Made by a program: the position numbers and the translations under genes. The notes under the pieces were generated by a model. It saw only the letters and a list, made by a program, of their open reading frames with translations, had not been told where the DNA came from and ran no database searches. A stretch of 48,027 nucleotides of DNA from Streptomyces mexicanus (lineage in GTDB: Bacteria > Actinomycetota > Actinomycetes > Streptomycetales > Streptomycetaceae), in the NCBI RefSeq assembly GCF_902506575.1, contig NZ_LR732544.1, forward strand, positions 1,108,378-1,156,404, in the 5' to 3' direction. Shown one piece after another: positions 25,464-37,198 of the stretch (its first letter is position 1; each line of letters starts with the position of its first letter).

Positions 25464-26483
25464 TCAGCACCCGTCGGGGTCCGCCCGGTTCAGCGCGGGC
25501 TTCGGAATGGGTCCGGCCGTCATCAGGTAGTCGGCGGCCGAGGTGTCCGTGACCAGGCTGGTGACCAGGCCGGAGCGCAGCACCGCGTCGATCGCCGGCG
25601 CCTTGCGCTGCCCGCCCGCGATCGCCACCACCTCCGGGATACGGCGCAGCTGGTCGGCCTTGACCGTGATGCACCGCTCCCCCAGGTCCCGCCCGATGCG
25701 GCGGCCCTCGGCGTCGAAGAGGTGCGCGGACATCTCGGCCGCCACGCCCAGCGAGGCGTAGTGGGCGCGCTCGTCGTCGCTGAGCATGTCGTGCACGGTG
25801 GAGATGCCCGGCTCCCAGGAGCCGATGGACACGCAGGCCACCGTGACCTTGTCGAAGTACTCGAAGGCGCGGGCGATCCCGGTCTGGTTGCGCAGTGCCG
25901 CGGCGGTGGCCGCGTCCGGCAGCAGCATGGGCGCGTAGATGGGGTGCGCGTCGCCGCCGGAGACCTGGGCGGCGCGGCGGACCGCCTCCACCGAGCCGCG
26001 CTCGGCCGTCCCGGCGTCGTACACGCCCGTCAGCTGCACGACCGTGCACGGCGGCAGCCGGTCGAGCGCCGCCGCCATGTGGATGGTGGACCGGCCCCAG
26101 GCCAGCCCGAGCACGTCCCCTTCGTTCACGAGTTCGCCGAGCAGGTCGGCGGCGACTTCGCCGAGGTTCTCCGGGTCGGGGGTCTCCTCGGCGTCGGCCG
26201 GGGACTCGACGACGACGGCGTGCCTGAGGCCGTAGCGGGCGCGCAGCGCGTCGGAGCGCTCGGCGTCCAGCTCGGCCGGCACACGGATCTCGATGCGTAC
26301 GAGGTCCCGTTCGAGAGCGGTCTCCAGGACCCGGGCCACCTTGAACCGGCTGACCCCGAACTCCTCGGCGATCTGGATCTTGGACTTGCCCTCGAGGTAG
26401 AAACGGCGGGCCATGGCCGCCGCCTGAACCAGCTCAGCGGGTCCCATCCGCACTGCTGACCGGCCCGCTGACATACCCGACAC
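25464..26483 (-). CDS. SorC/DeoR-family sugar-responsive transcriptional regulator
   Basis: A 339-residue protein. The N-terminal HTH spans residues 20-65 (ARRFYLEGKSKIQIAEEFG, VSRFKVARVLETALERDLV). A SorC-type sugar-phosphate-binding domain follows at 75-325 (LGLAWGRSTIHMAAAL; VTVACVSIGSWEPG; ADYLM near the C-terminus). GTG 26483 has GGAGGA at a good spacing. Such regulators respond to phosphorylated sugars. The next gene upstream on the same strand is ribulose-phosphate 3-epimerase, so a pentose-phosphate effector is plausible but unproven. Confidence 0.9.
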   Translation of the reverse strand: MSGMSAGRSAVRMGPAELVQAAAMARRFYLEGKSKIQIAEEFGVSRFKVARVLETALERDLVRIEIRVPAELDAERSDALRARYGLRHAVVVESPADAEETPDPENLGEVAADLLGELVNEGDVLGLAWGRSTIHMAAALDRLPPCTVVQLTGVYDAGTAERGSVEAVRRAAQVSGGDAHPIYAPMLLPDAATAAALRNQTGIARAFEYFDKVTVACVSIGSWEPGISTVHDMLSDDERAHYASLGVAAEMSAHLFDAEGRRIGRDLGERCITVKADQLRRIPEVVAIAGGQRKAPAIDAVLRSGLVTSLVTDTSAADYLMTAGPIPKPALNRADPDGC

Positions 26484-26592
26484 GGCGCTCTCCTCCCTGC
26501 ACTGCTGTTCACACTCTGGATTCGCCGTTCATCCTTGCAGATCCGGCGCACTCGATCAGCCCTGAAGGGAGCCGTTCACGTAGCTGATGCCC

Positions 26593-26613
26593 AGGGTCCG
26601 CCGGGCGGACCCT
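26593..26613 (-). terminator. hairpin overlapping the rpe stop codon
   Basis: AGGGTCCGCC at 26593-26602 and GGCGGACCCT at 26604-26613 are perfectly complementary. The real loop would be about 5 nt. The TAG stop of rpe lies at its base. Confidence 0.6.
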
Positions 26614-27298
26614 AATGGGTGCAGGCCCAGGACGCCTGGGCGGTGGCCGTCTCGGCGCTCTGACGCAGCGCGCGGACCGCCTCGGCCGGGTCGTCCGCCC
26701 CGTAGACGGCCGAGCCGGCGACGAAGACGTCCGCGCCGGCCTCGGCGCAGCGCTCGATGGTGGAGGCGGAGACGCCGCCGTCGACCTGGAGCCACAGGTT
26801 CAGGCCGTGCTTGCCGATCAGCTCCCGGGTGCGGCGGATCTTGGGCAGCATGATGTCGAGGAACGCCTGGCCGCCGAAGCCGGGCTCGACCGTCATGATC
26901 AGGACCATGTCCAGCTCCGGGAGCAGGTCCTCGTAGGGCTCGATGGGCGTGGCGGGCTTGAGCGCCATGGAGGCCCTCGCGCCCCTGGCGCGGATCTCGC
27001 GGGCCAGCCGGACCGGGGCGGCGGCGGCCTCGACGTGGAAGGTGACCGAGGAGGCGCCCGCCTCGACGTACTGCGGGGCCCAGCGGTCGGGGTCCTCGAT
27101 CATGAGGTGGCAGTCCAGCGGGGTGTCCGTGGCCCGGGCCAGGGACTCCACGACGGGCACGCCGAGCGTGAGGTTGGGGACGAAGTGGTTGTCCATCACG
27201 TCGACGTGGAGCCAGTCGGCGCCTTCGACCGCCTTCGCCTCCTCGGCGAGGCGGGCGAAGCCCGCGGACGGGAGGCGGGGGTTGATCTGCACGGCCAT
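26612..27298 (-). CDS. rpe: ribulose-phosphate 3-epimerase with altered substrate motif
   Basis: Interconverts ribulose 5-phosphate and xylulose 5-phosphate. A 228-residue TIM barrel with the metal/catalytic residues in place: H31 and D33 ([14 protein letters not shown]), H64 (DCHLMIEDP), and the C-terminal Asp in [10 protein letters not shown]. The phosphate-binding [10 protein letters not shown] and FVAGSAVYG are also intact. The N-terminal motif that reads INPSILSADF in nearly all family members is [10 protein letters not shown] here, so the substrate-binding Ser is Arg8, the Leu is Pro and the Asp is Gly. ATG 27298 has GGGAG upstream. Whether this copy is fully active is uncertain. Confidence 0.92.
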   Translation of the reverse strand: MAVQINPRLPSAGFARLAEEAKAVEGADWLHVDVMDNHFVPNLTLGVPVVESLARATDTPLDCHLMIEDPDRWAPQYVEAGASSVTFHVEAAAAPVRLAREIRARGARASMALKPATPIEPYEDLLPELDMVLIMTVEPGFGGQAFLDIMLPKIRRTRELIGKHGLNLWLQVDGGVSASTIERCAEAGADVFVAGSAVYGADDPAEAVRALRQSAETATAQASWACTH

Positions 27299-27553
27299 GC
27301 TCCCAAGCCTGCCATGCCGCCGTGCCCGGCCGGAACGCGGTCCGGCGGTGCGCGGGAGGCCTGCGGGCGACGGGCCCGCCGTGGTCTTCGCCGTCTTCGA
27401 CGTCTTCGCCCTCTTCGCCGCCTTTGCCCGCGACCGCGGGGTCGCCTTCACCGGCGAGTGAGGGGTGGCCCTCGTCGGCGAGCGCGGGGCCGGGCGCCCC
27501 TGGACGCGGACGTGCGTACGCGCCACGCGCACGCGCCGTGCTCCCGCCGGGTC

Positions 27554-28981
27554 TCAGCCGGTCCTGCGGATCAACGCCAGGTACATCGCGTCCGTCCCGT
27601 GCAGGTGCGGCCACAGCTGCACGTCGGGGCCGTCACCGAGCGCCGGCACGCCCGGGAGGAGCGGGCGGGCGTCGATCGGTTCGGCCGCGGGCACCTGCTT
27701 GAGCACGTCGGAGACGACCGCGCGGGTCTCGGCGAGGTGCGGCGAGCAGGTGGCGTAGCCGACGACGCCGCCGACGCGGACCGACTCCAGCGCCGTGCGC
27801 AGCAGGCCGCGCTGGAGCGGCGCGAAGCCGTCCAGGTCCTCCGGGCGGCGGCGCCACCGGGCCTCGGGGCGCCGGCGCAGGGCGCCGAGCCCGGTGCACG
27901 GCACGTCGACGAGCACCCGGTCGAAGCTGCCGGGTTGCCAGGCCGGGCGCGTGCCGTCGGCGGCGACGACCTGGTAGGGGCCGGGGTTCCCGGCGAGCGC
28001 CTTGGCGACCAGCCCGGCGCGGTGCGGCTGCTTCTCCGAGGCGAGCAGCACGGCTCCGCGCTCGGCGGCGAGCGCGGCGAGCAGGGCCGCCTTGCCGCCC
28101 GGCCCGGCGCATCCGTCGAGCCAGCGTTCGTCGGGGCCGTCCAGGGGTGCGTTCGCCAGGGCGAGCGCGACGAGCTGGCTGCCCTCGTCCTGAACGCCGG
28201 CACGGCCCTCCCGTACGGCCTCCACGGCGCCCGGCTCGCCGCCCTCGGTGAGCCGCACGGCGTACGGCGACCAGCGGCCGGGCACCGCGGCCTCCTCGCG
28301 CAGCAGTTCCTCGGGGGCCGCGCGTCCGGGCCGGGCGACCAGCGTGACCTCGGGGCGCTCGTTGTCGGCCTCGAGCAGTTCCTCGATGCCGGCGCGCCCG
28401 CCGCCCAGGGAGTCCCACAGGGCGGAGACGACCCAGCGCGGGTGGGAGTGGACGACGGCGAGGTGGTCCTCGGGGTCCTCGTCGTAGGGCGGGGCGACCT
28501 GCTCCAGCCAGCCGTCGAGGTCGTCCCGGGCCACCTTGCGCAGCACGGCGTTGACGAACTTGGCCCGCCCGTCGCCGAGCACGACCCGCGCCAGTTCCAC
28601 GGTGGCGGAGACGGCGGCGTGGCTGGGGATGCGGGTGCCGAGCAGCTGGTGGACGCCCAGGCTGAGCACGTCCAGGACGGGCGGGTCCACCTCCCGCAGC
28701 GGACGGTCCACGCAGGCGGCGAGGATCGCGTCGTAGGTCCCCTGGCGGCGCAGCGTGCCGTACACCAGCTCGGTGGCGAGCGCGGCGTCCCGCGCGTCGA
28801 ACTTCTCGGGCCCCTCCTTCTCGCGCGCCTTGCGCAGCAGCGGCGGCAGGACGAGGTTGGCGTAGGCGTCCCGCTCGTCCACGGCGCGCAGCGCCTCGAA
28901 GGCGAGGATGCGGACGGGGTCCTTCTGGGGCCGGCGGTAGGGCTTGGCGGGCCTGCGGGGCCGACGGGGGGTGTCGCTCAC
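27554..28981 (-). CDS. rsmB: 16S rRNA m5C967 methyltransferase
   Basis: SAM-dependent methylation of a 16S rRNA cytosine. 475 residues. The N-terminal NusB-like RNA-binding domain, about 22-165, reads DPVRILAFEALRAVDERDAYANLVLP onwards and includes ELVYGTLRRQGTYDAIL. The C-terminal Rossmann domain has the SAM loop DGCAGPGGKAALLAAL and two catalytic-type cysteines, in VDVPCTGLGALRRRPE (near 360) and VGYATCSPHLAET (near 411). GTG 28981 has GGAGCA upstream. Conserved neighbour of fmt, as in many bacteria, though 364 bp apart here. Confidence 0.95.
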   Translation of the reverse strand: MSDTPRRPRRPAKPYRRPQKDPVRILAFEALRAVDERDAYANLVLPPLLRKAREKEGPEKFDARDAALATELVYGTLRRQGTYDAILAACVDRPLREVDPPVLDVLSLGVHQLLGTRIPSHAAVSATVELARVVLGDGRAKFVNAVLRKVARDDLDGWLEQVAPPYDEDPEDHLAVVHSHPRWVVSALWDSLGGGRAGIEELLEADNERPEVTLVARPGRAAPEELLREEAAVPGRWSPYAVRLTEGGEPGAVEAVREGRAGVQDEGSQLVALALANAPLDGPDERWLDGCAGPGGKAALLAALAAERGAVLLASEKQPHRAGLVAKALAGNPGPYQVVAADGTRPAWQPGSFDRVLVDVPCTGLGALRRRPEARWRRRPEDLDGFAPLQRGLLRTALESVRVGGVVGYATCSPHLAETRAVVSDVLKQVPAAEPIDARPLLPGVPALGDGPDVQLWPHLHGTDAMYLALIRRTG

Positions 28982-29345
28982 GAAAAGGTGCTCCGGGTGT
29001 GTGGGTGCGCCGGTCGGGTTGCCGTGCGCCGGTCGGGTGCGCGGGCGGTGCGCCGGGCGTCCGGCGGGGGACGGTTCGCCCGGTGCGCCGAGGGGGCGTT
29101 CGCGCGCGTCCCCCGGGGTCGGTGGCGCGGGCGGGCGTGCCGTTCCGGTGGGGTCGGGGACGGGTGCGCCGGTCCGGTGCGTCGTGACGCCCGTGTGCCG
29201 TCGTCAGAGGTGTGGCGGACGTGGCGGTCACGCCGGGGGCGGCCCACCGGGCGCCCCGCCCGCGCGCCTGCGCGCGGCCGCCCGCCGCACACCGGCCTGC
29301 GTCGCCCCCAGCCTACGTCGCCCCGCTCCCCGGCCGACGCGCCGG
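28982..29345. other. rsmB-fmt spacer with short direct repeats
   Basis: No convincing gene on either strand; the long rightward frame here is an antisense shadow. GTGCGCCGGTCGGGT occurs at 29005-29019 and again at 29024-29038 (19-bp period), and the rest is G+C-rich simple sequence. Confidence 0.5.
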
Positions 29346-30278
29346 TCAGCCGCCGAGGGTCTCGCCCTGCGCGATGCGCGCTCCGCGGGCCCAGTCCGCC
29401 GCCCGCATCGGCTTCTTGCCCTGCGCCTGCACCCACAGCAGCTCGACGGCGTACGAACCGGTGCCCACGTACACGTTGTTCTTGCCCGCGGCGAGCGCGC
29501 CCGGGGCGAGGTCCGTGCGCTCGGGGACGGGCACGACCTGGATCAGCTTCAGCCGCTCGCCGCGGAACGTGGTCCAGGCGCCGGGTGCGGGCGTGCAGCC
29601 GCGCACGACGCGGTCGACGCGCAGCGCGGGGGCGTGCCAGTCGACCCGGGCGTCCTCGACGGTGATCTTCGGCGCCAGGGTGACGCCCTCGGCCGGCTGC
29701 GGCACGGCCTTCAGGGTGCCGTCCTCGATGCCGTCCATGGTCGCGGCGAGCAGCCCGGCGCCGGCCAGGGCGAGCCGGGTGAGCAGGTCGCCGCTGGTGT
29801 CGGTGGGCCGGATCGGCTCGGTGATCGTGCCGTAGACGGGCCCGGAGTCCAGGCCCTCCTCGATGAGGAAGGTCGAGGCGCCGGTGATCTCGTCGCCCGC
29901 CATGATGCTGTGCTGCACGGGCGCGGCGCCGCGCCAGGCGGGCAGCAGGGAGAAGTGCAGGTTGACCCAGCCGTGCCGGGGGATGTCCAGGACGGTACGG
30001 GGCAGCAGGGCGCCGTAGGCGACGACGGGGCAGCAGTCGGGCGCGATCCGGGTCAGCCGCTCCACGAACTCGGGGTCGCGCGGCCGGCCCGGCTTGAGCA
30101 CCTCGATGCCGGCCTCCTCGGCCCGCTCGGCGACCGGGCTGGCGACCAGCCTGCGTCCGCGCCCGGCCGGCGCGTCGGGGCGCGTGACGACGGCGGCGAC
30201 CTCGTGCCGCCCGGAGGCGAGCAGGGCGTCCAGGGCGGGAACGGCGACCTCGGGGGTACCGGCGAAGACGAGCTTCAT
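29346..30278 (-). CDS. fmt: methionyl-tRNA formyltransferase
   Basis: Formylates initiator methionyl-tRNA using 10-formyl-tetrahydrofolate. 310 residues. The N-terminal hydrolase-like domain (1-185) starts [16 protein letters not shown] and contains the catalytic signature [17 protein letters not shown], with Asn, His and Ser near 107-112, and LDSGPVYG. The C-terminal OB-like tRNA-binding domain begins near 205. The ATG at 30278 has GAGAGG upstream; the open frame beyond it is not coding. Upstream of rsmB on the same strand. Confidence 0.96.
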   Translation of the reverse strand: MKLVFAGTPEVAVPALDALLASGRHEVAAVVTRPDAPAGRGRRLVASPVAERAEEAGIEVLKPGRPRDPEFVERLTRIAPDCCPVVAYGALLPRTVLDIPRHGWVNLHFSLLPAWRGAAPVQHSIMAGDEITGASTFLIEEGLDSGPVYGTITEPIRPTDTSGDLLTRLALAGAGLLAATMDGIEDGTLKAVPQPAEGVTLAPKITVEDARVDWHAPALRVDRVVRGCTPAPGAWTTFRGERLKLIQVVPVPERTDLAPGALAAGKNNVYVGTGSYAVELLWVQAQGKKPMRAADWARGARIAQGETLGG

Positions 30279-30380
30279 GGGCGGGTGCGGGCCTCTCGGT
30301 CGGGGACGGGTACGCGGGCGGCCCACCAGTCTATGACCTTGAACGGCGGGCGGCGGCAGCCGATCCACGCGGGCTCCTGA

Positions 30381-31193
<813 letters not shown>

Positions 31194-31405
31194 CCCCCGG
31201 CACCGACACCGGGTCCGGTCACCGTCCAGCACGGCCCCCTCGCCTGCTCCCCTGCCGCTCGCCCGCACGATCAGGTGCCACCCGTCCGTAGGCCGTCGTC
31301 CCGCGCGCGCCCCCACCACCCGGCGCCCTTCCGGCCGGACCGGAAGGGCGCCGACGTCTGCGGGCGGAGGCAGGTGGCGGGCCGTGGACGGCGAACGACG
31401 GACTC

Positions 31406-31440
31406 CGGGCTACGGGCTACGGGCTACGGGCTACGGGCTA
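31406..31440. repeat. five perfect copies of a 7-bp repeat (CGGGCTA)
   Basis: CGGGCTA is repeated five times without error at 31406-31440, followed by a partial unit. It lies about 25 bp beyond the stop of the priA remnant. Confidence 0.9.
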
Positions 31441-31463
31441 CGGGACGGATTCCCCGGCGGCGG

Positions 31464-33124
31464 TCACCCGATGTCCGGCGGATCGATCCGCACCCACACC
31501 GGCTCGCCGCTCCCCCGCGCCATCCGTGCCGCCTGCGCGGCCTTCAGCGCGGCGGCGAGCGCCGCCCCGCGGCCGGGCGGCACGCGGATCAGCGCGCGCT
31601 CCCAGTGCTCGCCGGGCGGGGGCGCCCCCGGCCGCCGGGGCCGCCCGGGCGGGGTGACCGGCAGCGGCACGGGGCCCAGGACCTCGGCCTGCGCGGGCAG
31701 TTCGACGGCGTGCAGGAACTGCGCGACCGCCTCGGGCGGGCCGGCGACGGCCGCCATCCGGGACACCGGCGGGAACCCGAGTTCGGCCCGCTCGGCGAGT
31801 TCGCGCACCGCGTGCCCGACCGGGTCCCAGCGGACCAGGGCCTGCACGGGCCGCAGCGTCGGCTCGGCCACGACGACGACCGTGCCGCCCGCCGACTGCG
31901 GCCGCACCAGCGCGGCGGCCGCGATCCACCGGCGCAGCGCGTCCTCGCCCGCCCGCAGGTCGGGCCGGCTCAGCATGGCCCAGCCGTCCAGGAGCAGGGC
32001 CGCCGCATACCCGCCCTCCGCGACCGGCTCGGCGCCGGGCGTGCTCACCACGAGCGCGGGCGCGGCCGGCACCGTGTCCAGGACGTGTTCGCGTCCGGAG
32101 GTGCGCACCGGTACGGCGGGGAGGGCCCGCCCCAGCTCCTCGGCCGTGCGCCGGGCGCCGACGACCTGGGCGCGCAGCCGGAACGCGCCGCACTCCGGGC
32201 AGTGCCAGGCGGACTCCTCCCGGCCGCACCAGCCGCAGCGCAGCACCGAGGCGTCCTGCCCCTGCAGGGGGCCGGCGCAGTGGCGGCAGCGGGCCGGTGC
32301 CCGGCACTGGGCGCACGCCATCCGCGGGACGTACCCGCGGCGGGGCACCTGGACGAGCACGGGCCCGTGCCGCAGCCCGTCGCGGGCCACCTGCCAGGCG
32401 AGCGAGGGCAGCCGGGCCGCCCGGGCGGCCTCGTCCCGTGCGAGATCGGCGTCGCCGACGGTGCGCACCAGGGGGGCCGTCCGGCGGACCTGGTCCCGGT
32501 GCGCCGCCAGGGGCCGGGCCCAGCCGCTGTCGACGAGCTGCGCGGCCTCCACGGTGCAGCTGCGGCTGCCGAGCAGGAACGCGCACTTGTCCTGGGCGGC
32601 GCGCAGCAGCAGCACCTCGCGGGCGTGCGGCTGCGGCGCGTGCTGCTCGCCGAGGCTGTCGTCGCCGTCGTCCCAGAGGGCGACCAGGCCCAGGTCGCGC
32701 ACCGGTGCGAACATGGCGGCCCGGGTGCCGACGACGGCCCGTACGGAGCCCCGGCGCACCGCGAGCCACTGCCGGTACCGCTTCTCGGGGCCGGCGTCCG
32801 CGGGGAGCAGGGCGTGCCGTCCCTCGCCGAGCTGGGCGGTGAGCGCGGCGTCGACCCGGGCGGCGGCCCGGCCGTCGGGTACGACGACGAGCGCGCCGCG
32901 GCCGGAGGCGAGGGTCGCGGCGACGGCGCGGGCCAGTTCCTCGCTCCACTCGGGTCCGGGCAGCGCGTTCCACACAGCGCGCGGGGAGCCACCGGCGGCC
33001 AGCGCCTCGATGAAGGCGGCCCCCTGGGCGTAGCGGGTCCAGGAGCCCGCGGCGGGCGGCGGGGGCTCCTGGACCCGCTACGCCCGTCCCCGTCCACCCG
33101 GGGCACCCCGTCCTTGCTGCTCAC
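31464..33124 (-). pseudogene. priA: PriA-like primosome protein, N-terminal third deleted at a palindrome
   Basis: From 32975 leftward an intact 503-codon frame encodes the C-terminal part of an actinobacterial PriA. It has the four CXXC zinc pairs (MACAQC, CRHC, CGWC, CPECG) and, as usual in actinobacteria, no Walker A and DDGD instead of DEAH. Same-frame family sequence (PPPAAGSWTRYAQGAAFIEALAAGG) continues upstream to about 33062, then meets a TAG in the inverted repeat. In another frame GTG 33124 opens MSSKDGVPRVDGDGR, which looks like a native PriA start. So the start and the C-terminal part are joined in different frames, with about 180-200 codons of the 3'-DNA-binding region missing. 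True deletion or assembly error cannot be told apart here. Confidence 0.7.
33026..33085. repeat. 23-bp perfect inverted repeat at the priA break
   Basis: Arms at 33026-33048 and 33063-33085 are exactly complementary over 23 bp, with a 14-nt G+C-rich loop (33049-33062). The left arm is the native priA coding sequence for SWTRYAQ. The right arm is its inverted copy, placed directly against the priA start segment. Confidence 0.95.
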
Positions 33125-33328
33125 GCTTGCATTCTTACCAAACGGCACTGACAGTCGGCTCGTGCCGACGGCCGGGTCCCGCGCTCCTGGGCCGGGGCCC
33201 GCGGCACCTGCTGTCCTGGGGCACGGCAGCACCGAGGAGGGGAGGACCTCCGGGGCGGGCCGCCTGAGGTCGGCCGCTCGCGGGGCCGGAGCCGACCGAC
33301 CCCGGCCGACCGGAATCCGACACGCCGA

Positions 33329-33359
33329 GGCCCGGCCTCCGAAGACCGGAAGCCGGGCC
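33329..33359 (-). terminator. metK terminator hairpin
   Basis: GGCCCGGC at 33329-33336 and GCCGGGCC at 33352-33359 form the outer stem. An inner TCCG/CGGA stem extends it past one mismatch. It lies 24 bp beyond the metK stop. Confidence 0.65.
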
Positions 33360-33382
33360 CACTGCGGAGTGCTACGTGAGCT

Positions 33383-34591
<1,209 letters not shown>

Positions 34592-34817
34592 AACGCTCCC
34601 TGGGGTTGCAGCGGCTGCTGGCTGATCATTGGCGGACGGCACGGGGCTGCACCCGGCGCCGTCCTAGGACAGTTTATCGGTCGCGCTCGGCCGCCGGCCC
34701 ACCTGTCTCGCCTCTCGGGAGCGCTGTGACCTGCGGCACGGGCATTCTGCCCGATGCCCGGCTAGCTGAACACCTCCGGGACGCGCCGCCCGAGTGAACG
34801 CCCGACACGTCGCGACG

Positions 34818-36023
34818 TCAGCTCAGCCGGGCGGCGACCAGGTCCCAGACGGTGTCGGCCAGCGCCTCCTTCGGCCCGTGCGGCACGGGGATCTCGCTGC
34901 CGTCGGCGGCCAGGACCACGGCCTCGTTCTCCTCCGAGCCAAAGGTTTTGCGCTCCCCGACCTCGTTGACCACCAGCAGGTCGCAGCCCTTGCGGGCGAG
35001 CTTCTTGCGGCCGTTGGCGAGGACGTCGTCGGTCTCGGCGGCGAAGCCGACGATCACCTGTCCGGGCCTCGCCCGGTCGGCCGATATCTCCGCGAGGATG
35101 TCCGGATTGCGCACCAGGGCGATGGGGTCGGGGTCCTGGTCGTCCTTCTTCTTGATCTTCCCGGGGGCGTAGGCCGCGGGGCGGAAGTCGGCGACGGCGG
35201 CGGCCATGACCACCGCGTCGGCGTCGGCGGCCGCCTTCAGCACGGCCTCGCGCAGCTGGACGGCCGTACCGACGGGGACGACGTCCACGCCGGCCGGGTC
35301 GGCCAGGCCGGAGGTGTTCGCGGCGACCAGCGTGACGCGGGCGCCGCGGGCTGCCGCGGTGCGCGCCAGGGCGTAGCCCTGCTTGCCGGAGGAGCGGTTT
35401 CCGAGGAAGCGGACGGGGTCGAGGGGTTCGCGGGTGCCGCCGGCGCTGATCACGACGTGCCGGCCGGCGAGGTCGGGTTCGCGCACGCCCCTGGCCAGGA
35501 CGCGGCGGCAGACCTCGAAGATCTCCACCGGGTCGGGCAGGCGTCCCTTGCCGGTGTCGACGCCGGTGAGGCGGCCGACGGCCGGTTCGATGACGACGGC
35601 GCCGCGGCGGCGCAGCGTCGCCACGTTCTCCTGGGTGGCCGGGTGCTCCCACATCTCGGTGTGCATGGCCGGAGCGAAGACCACCGGGCAGCGCGCGGTG
35701 AGCAGGGTGTTGGTGAGCAGGTCGTCGGCGAGGCCGTGGGCCGCCTTGGCGAGCATGTCGGCCGTGGCGGGGGCCACGACGACCAGGTCGGCGTGCTGGC
35801 CGATGCGGACGTGCAGCACCTCGTGGACGTCGTCCCAGACCTCGGTGGCGACGGGGTGGCCGGACAGGGCGGACCAGGTGGCGGCGCCGACGAAGTGCAG
35901 CGCGGAGGCCGTGGGGACGACGCGCACGTCGTGCCCGGACTCGGTCAGCCGGCGCAGCAGCTCGCACGCCTTGTACGCGGCGATGCCGCCGCTGACTCCC
36001 AGAACGACCTTCGGCTTGTCCAC
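34818..36023 (-). CDS. coaBC: bifunctional phosphopantothenoylcysteine decarboxylase/synthetase
   Basis: Two steps of CoA synthesis. The N-terminal CoaC flavoprotein domain (1-180) has VSGGIAAYKACELLRRL, PTASALHFVGAAT and the PAMHTEMW loop, the actinobacterial form of PAMNXXMW. The C-terminal CoaB domain (about 185-400) has SAGGTREPLDPVRFLGNRSSGKQG and the synthetase segment AAVADFRP with KIKKK. The flap reads GRLTGVDTGKGRL without the Cys found in enterobacterial CoaC, as in mycobacteria. GTG 36023 has GGGAGAG upstream. Downstream of rpoZ on the same strand, with a large hairpin between. Confidence 0.96.
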   Translation of the reverse strand: MDKPKVVLGVSGGIAAYKACELLRRLTESGHDVRVVPTASALHFVGAATWSALSGHPVATEVWDDVHEVLHVRIGQHADLVVVAPATADMLAKAAHGLADDLLTNTLLTARCPVVFAPAMHTEMWEHPATQENVATLRRRGAVVIEPAVGRLTGVDTGKGRLPDPVEIFEVCRRVLARGVREPDLAGRHVVISAGGTREPLDPVRFLGNRSSGKQGYALARTAAARGARVTLVAANTSGLADPAGVDVVPVGTAVQLREAVLKAAADADAVVMAAAVADFRPAAYAPGKIKKKDDQDPDPIALVRNPDILAEISADRARPGQVIVGFAAETDDVLANGRKKLARKGCDLLVVNEVGERKTFGSEENEAVVLAADGSEIPVPHGPKEALADTVWDLVAARLS

Positions 36024-36081
36024 CGTCTCTCCCGGATTCGGCCCCGGTGCGCCCGGTGCGGCGCACGCCTTCTATGACACA

Positions 36082-36116
36082 CCACAGGCCCGGCAGTCGT
36101 GGTGCCGGGCCTGTGG
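36082..36116 (-). terminator. 14-bp perfect hairpin between rpoZ and coaBC
   Basis: CCACAGGCCCGGCA at 36082-36095 pairs exactly with 36103-36116 around a 7-nt loop. It is about 85 bp beyond rpoZ and 59 bp before coaBC. The A-run that borders it lies on the rpoZ side, so on the leftward transcript the U-run precedes the stem. It may therefore act as an attenuator or processing site, not a classic terminator. Confidence 0.6.
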
Positions 36117-36200
36117 AAAAACCTGCTGCGGTCTGTTGGTACGACGAATCAGGGGGCGGGTCGCGCACGCCTCGCGGCGCGCCGACGCGTCCCTACCGAC

Positions 36201-36473
36201 TCACTGACCGGGGCCCTCGACGGCCTCGGACGTCAGCAGACCCGCGTTGATCTCGCGCAGGGCGATGGAGAGCGGCTTCTCGTGGACGTGGGTGTCGACG
36301 AGCGGACCGACGTACTCCAGGAGGCCCTCGCCGAGCTGCGAGTAGTACGCGTTGATCTGACGGGCACGCTTGGCCGCGTAGATCACGAGGCTGTACTTCG
36401 AGTCGGTGGCCTCGAGAAGCTCGTCGATCGGCGGGTTGATGATGCCCTCGGGCGCGGAGATGGAAGAGGACAC
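36201..36473 (-). CDS. rpoZ: RNA polymerase omega subunit
   Basis: A 90-residue omega subunit that assists assembly of the beta' subunit. The core [28 protein letters not shown], residues 14-41, contains the conserved helix. [13 protein letters not shown] is the C-terminal conserved patch. GTG 36473 has GGAAGG upstream. It follows gmk on the same strand, the common gmk-rpoZ arrangement, with a 71-bp gap. Confidence 0.98.
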   Translation of the reverse strand: MSSSISAPEGIINPPIDELLEATDSKYSLVIYAAKRARQINAYYSQLGEGLLEYVGPLVDTHVHEKPLSIALREINAGLLTSEAVEGPGQ

Positions 36474-36544
36474 GCTCTACCTTCCGATGGATGGGAAAGA
36501 ATCAGTCGGTGTGGTCGGTGCGGCCGTCACGGCGACCGTCACGA

Positions 36545-37138
36545 TCACACAACACCCATCAAGGCTAGCAGCTCACGCGCCACGTCCTCGACGGAGGTGT
36601 TGACCAGGGTGCGGTCGAACTCGGGTTCGGCCGCCAGCTCGGTGCGGGCCGCCTGCAGCCGGCGTTCGATCACCTCGGGCGGCTCGGTCCCCCGGCCGGT
36701 GAGCCGGCGCACCAGCTCCTCCCAGGACGGCGGAGCGAGGAAGACCAGCTGCCCTTCCGGCATGGACTCGCGCACCTGCCGGGCGCCCTGGAGGTCGATC
36801 TCCAGCAGGACCGGTACGCCGGCCTCCAGATGCTCCAGGACCGCGGCACGCGGCGTGCCGTAGCGGTTGCCGGCGAACTCGGCCCACTCCAGCAGCTCGC
36901 CGTTGGCGATCATCTTGTCCATCTCCTCGTCGGTGACGAAGAAGTAGTGGACGCCGTGCTCCTCGCCGGGACGGGGCTTGCGGGTCGTCGCCGACACCGA
37001 GAGCCAGACCTCGGGGTGTTCCTTGCGCATATGGGCGACGACCGTGCTCTTGCCGACCCCGGAGGGGCCGGAGAGCACGGTCAGCCGCGGACGTGCGTCC
37101 GGGGGCACGGGGGACGTCCCCCGGGGTGTTACAGCCAT
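36545..37138 (-). CDS. gmk: guanylate kinase
   Basis: Phosphorylates GMP to GDP. 197 residues with the P-loop [10 protein letters not shown] at about 23-32, the GMP-binding [19 protein letters not shown], the [17 protein letters not shown] lid/GMP region and [19 protein letters not shown] 37138 begins [14 protein letters not shown], the usual streptomycete N-terminus; an upstream ATG at 37180 is in frame but unconserved, and neither has a strong ribosome-binding site. Follows mihF by 60 bp. Confidence 0.97.
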   Translation of the reverse strand: MAVTPRGTSPVPPDARPRLTVLSGPSGVGKSTVVAHMRKEHPEVWLSVSATTRKPRPGEEHGVHYFFVTDEEMDKMIANGELLEWAEFAGNRYGTPRAAVLEHLEAGVPVLLEIDLQGARQVRESMPEGQLVFLAPPSWEELVRRLTGRGTEPPEVIERRLQAARTELAAEPEFDRTLVNTSVEDVARELLALMGVV

Positions 37139-37198
37139 GCAGCGATTATTCCAGCAATCCCGGGGTGCCCGGGACTCCACGTCCCGGGCACCTGGGGT

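Noticed and set aside
28944..30380. 478-codon rightward frame covering the rsmB-fmt spacer and fmt
   Set aside because: Antisense to fmt, no ribosome-binding site, no recognisable domain.
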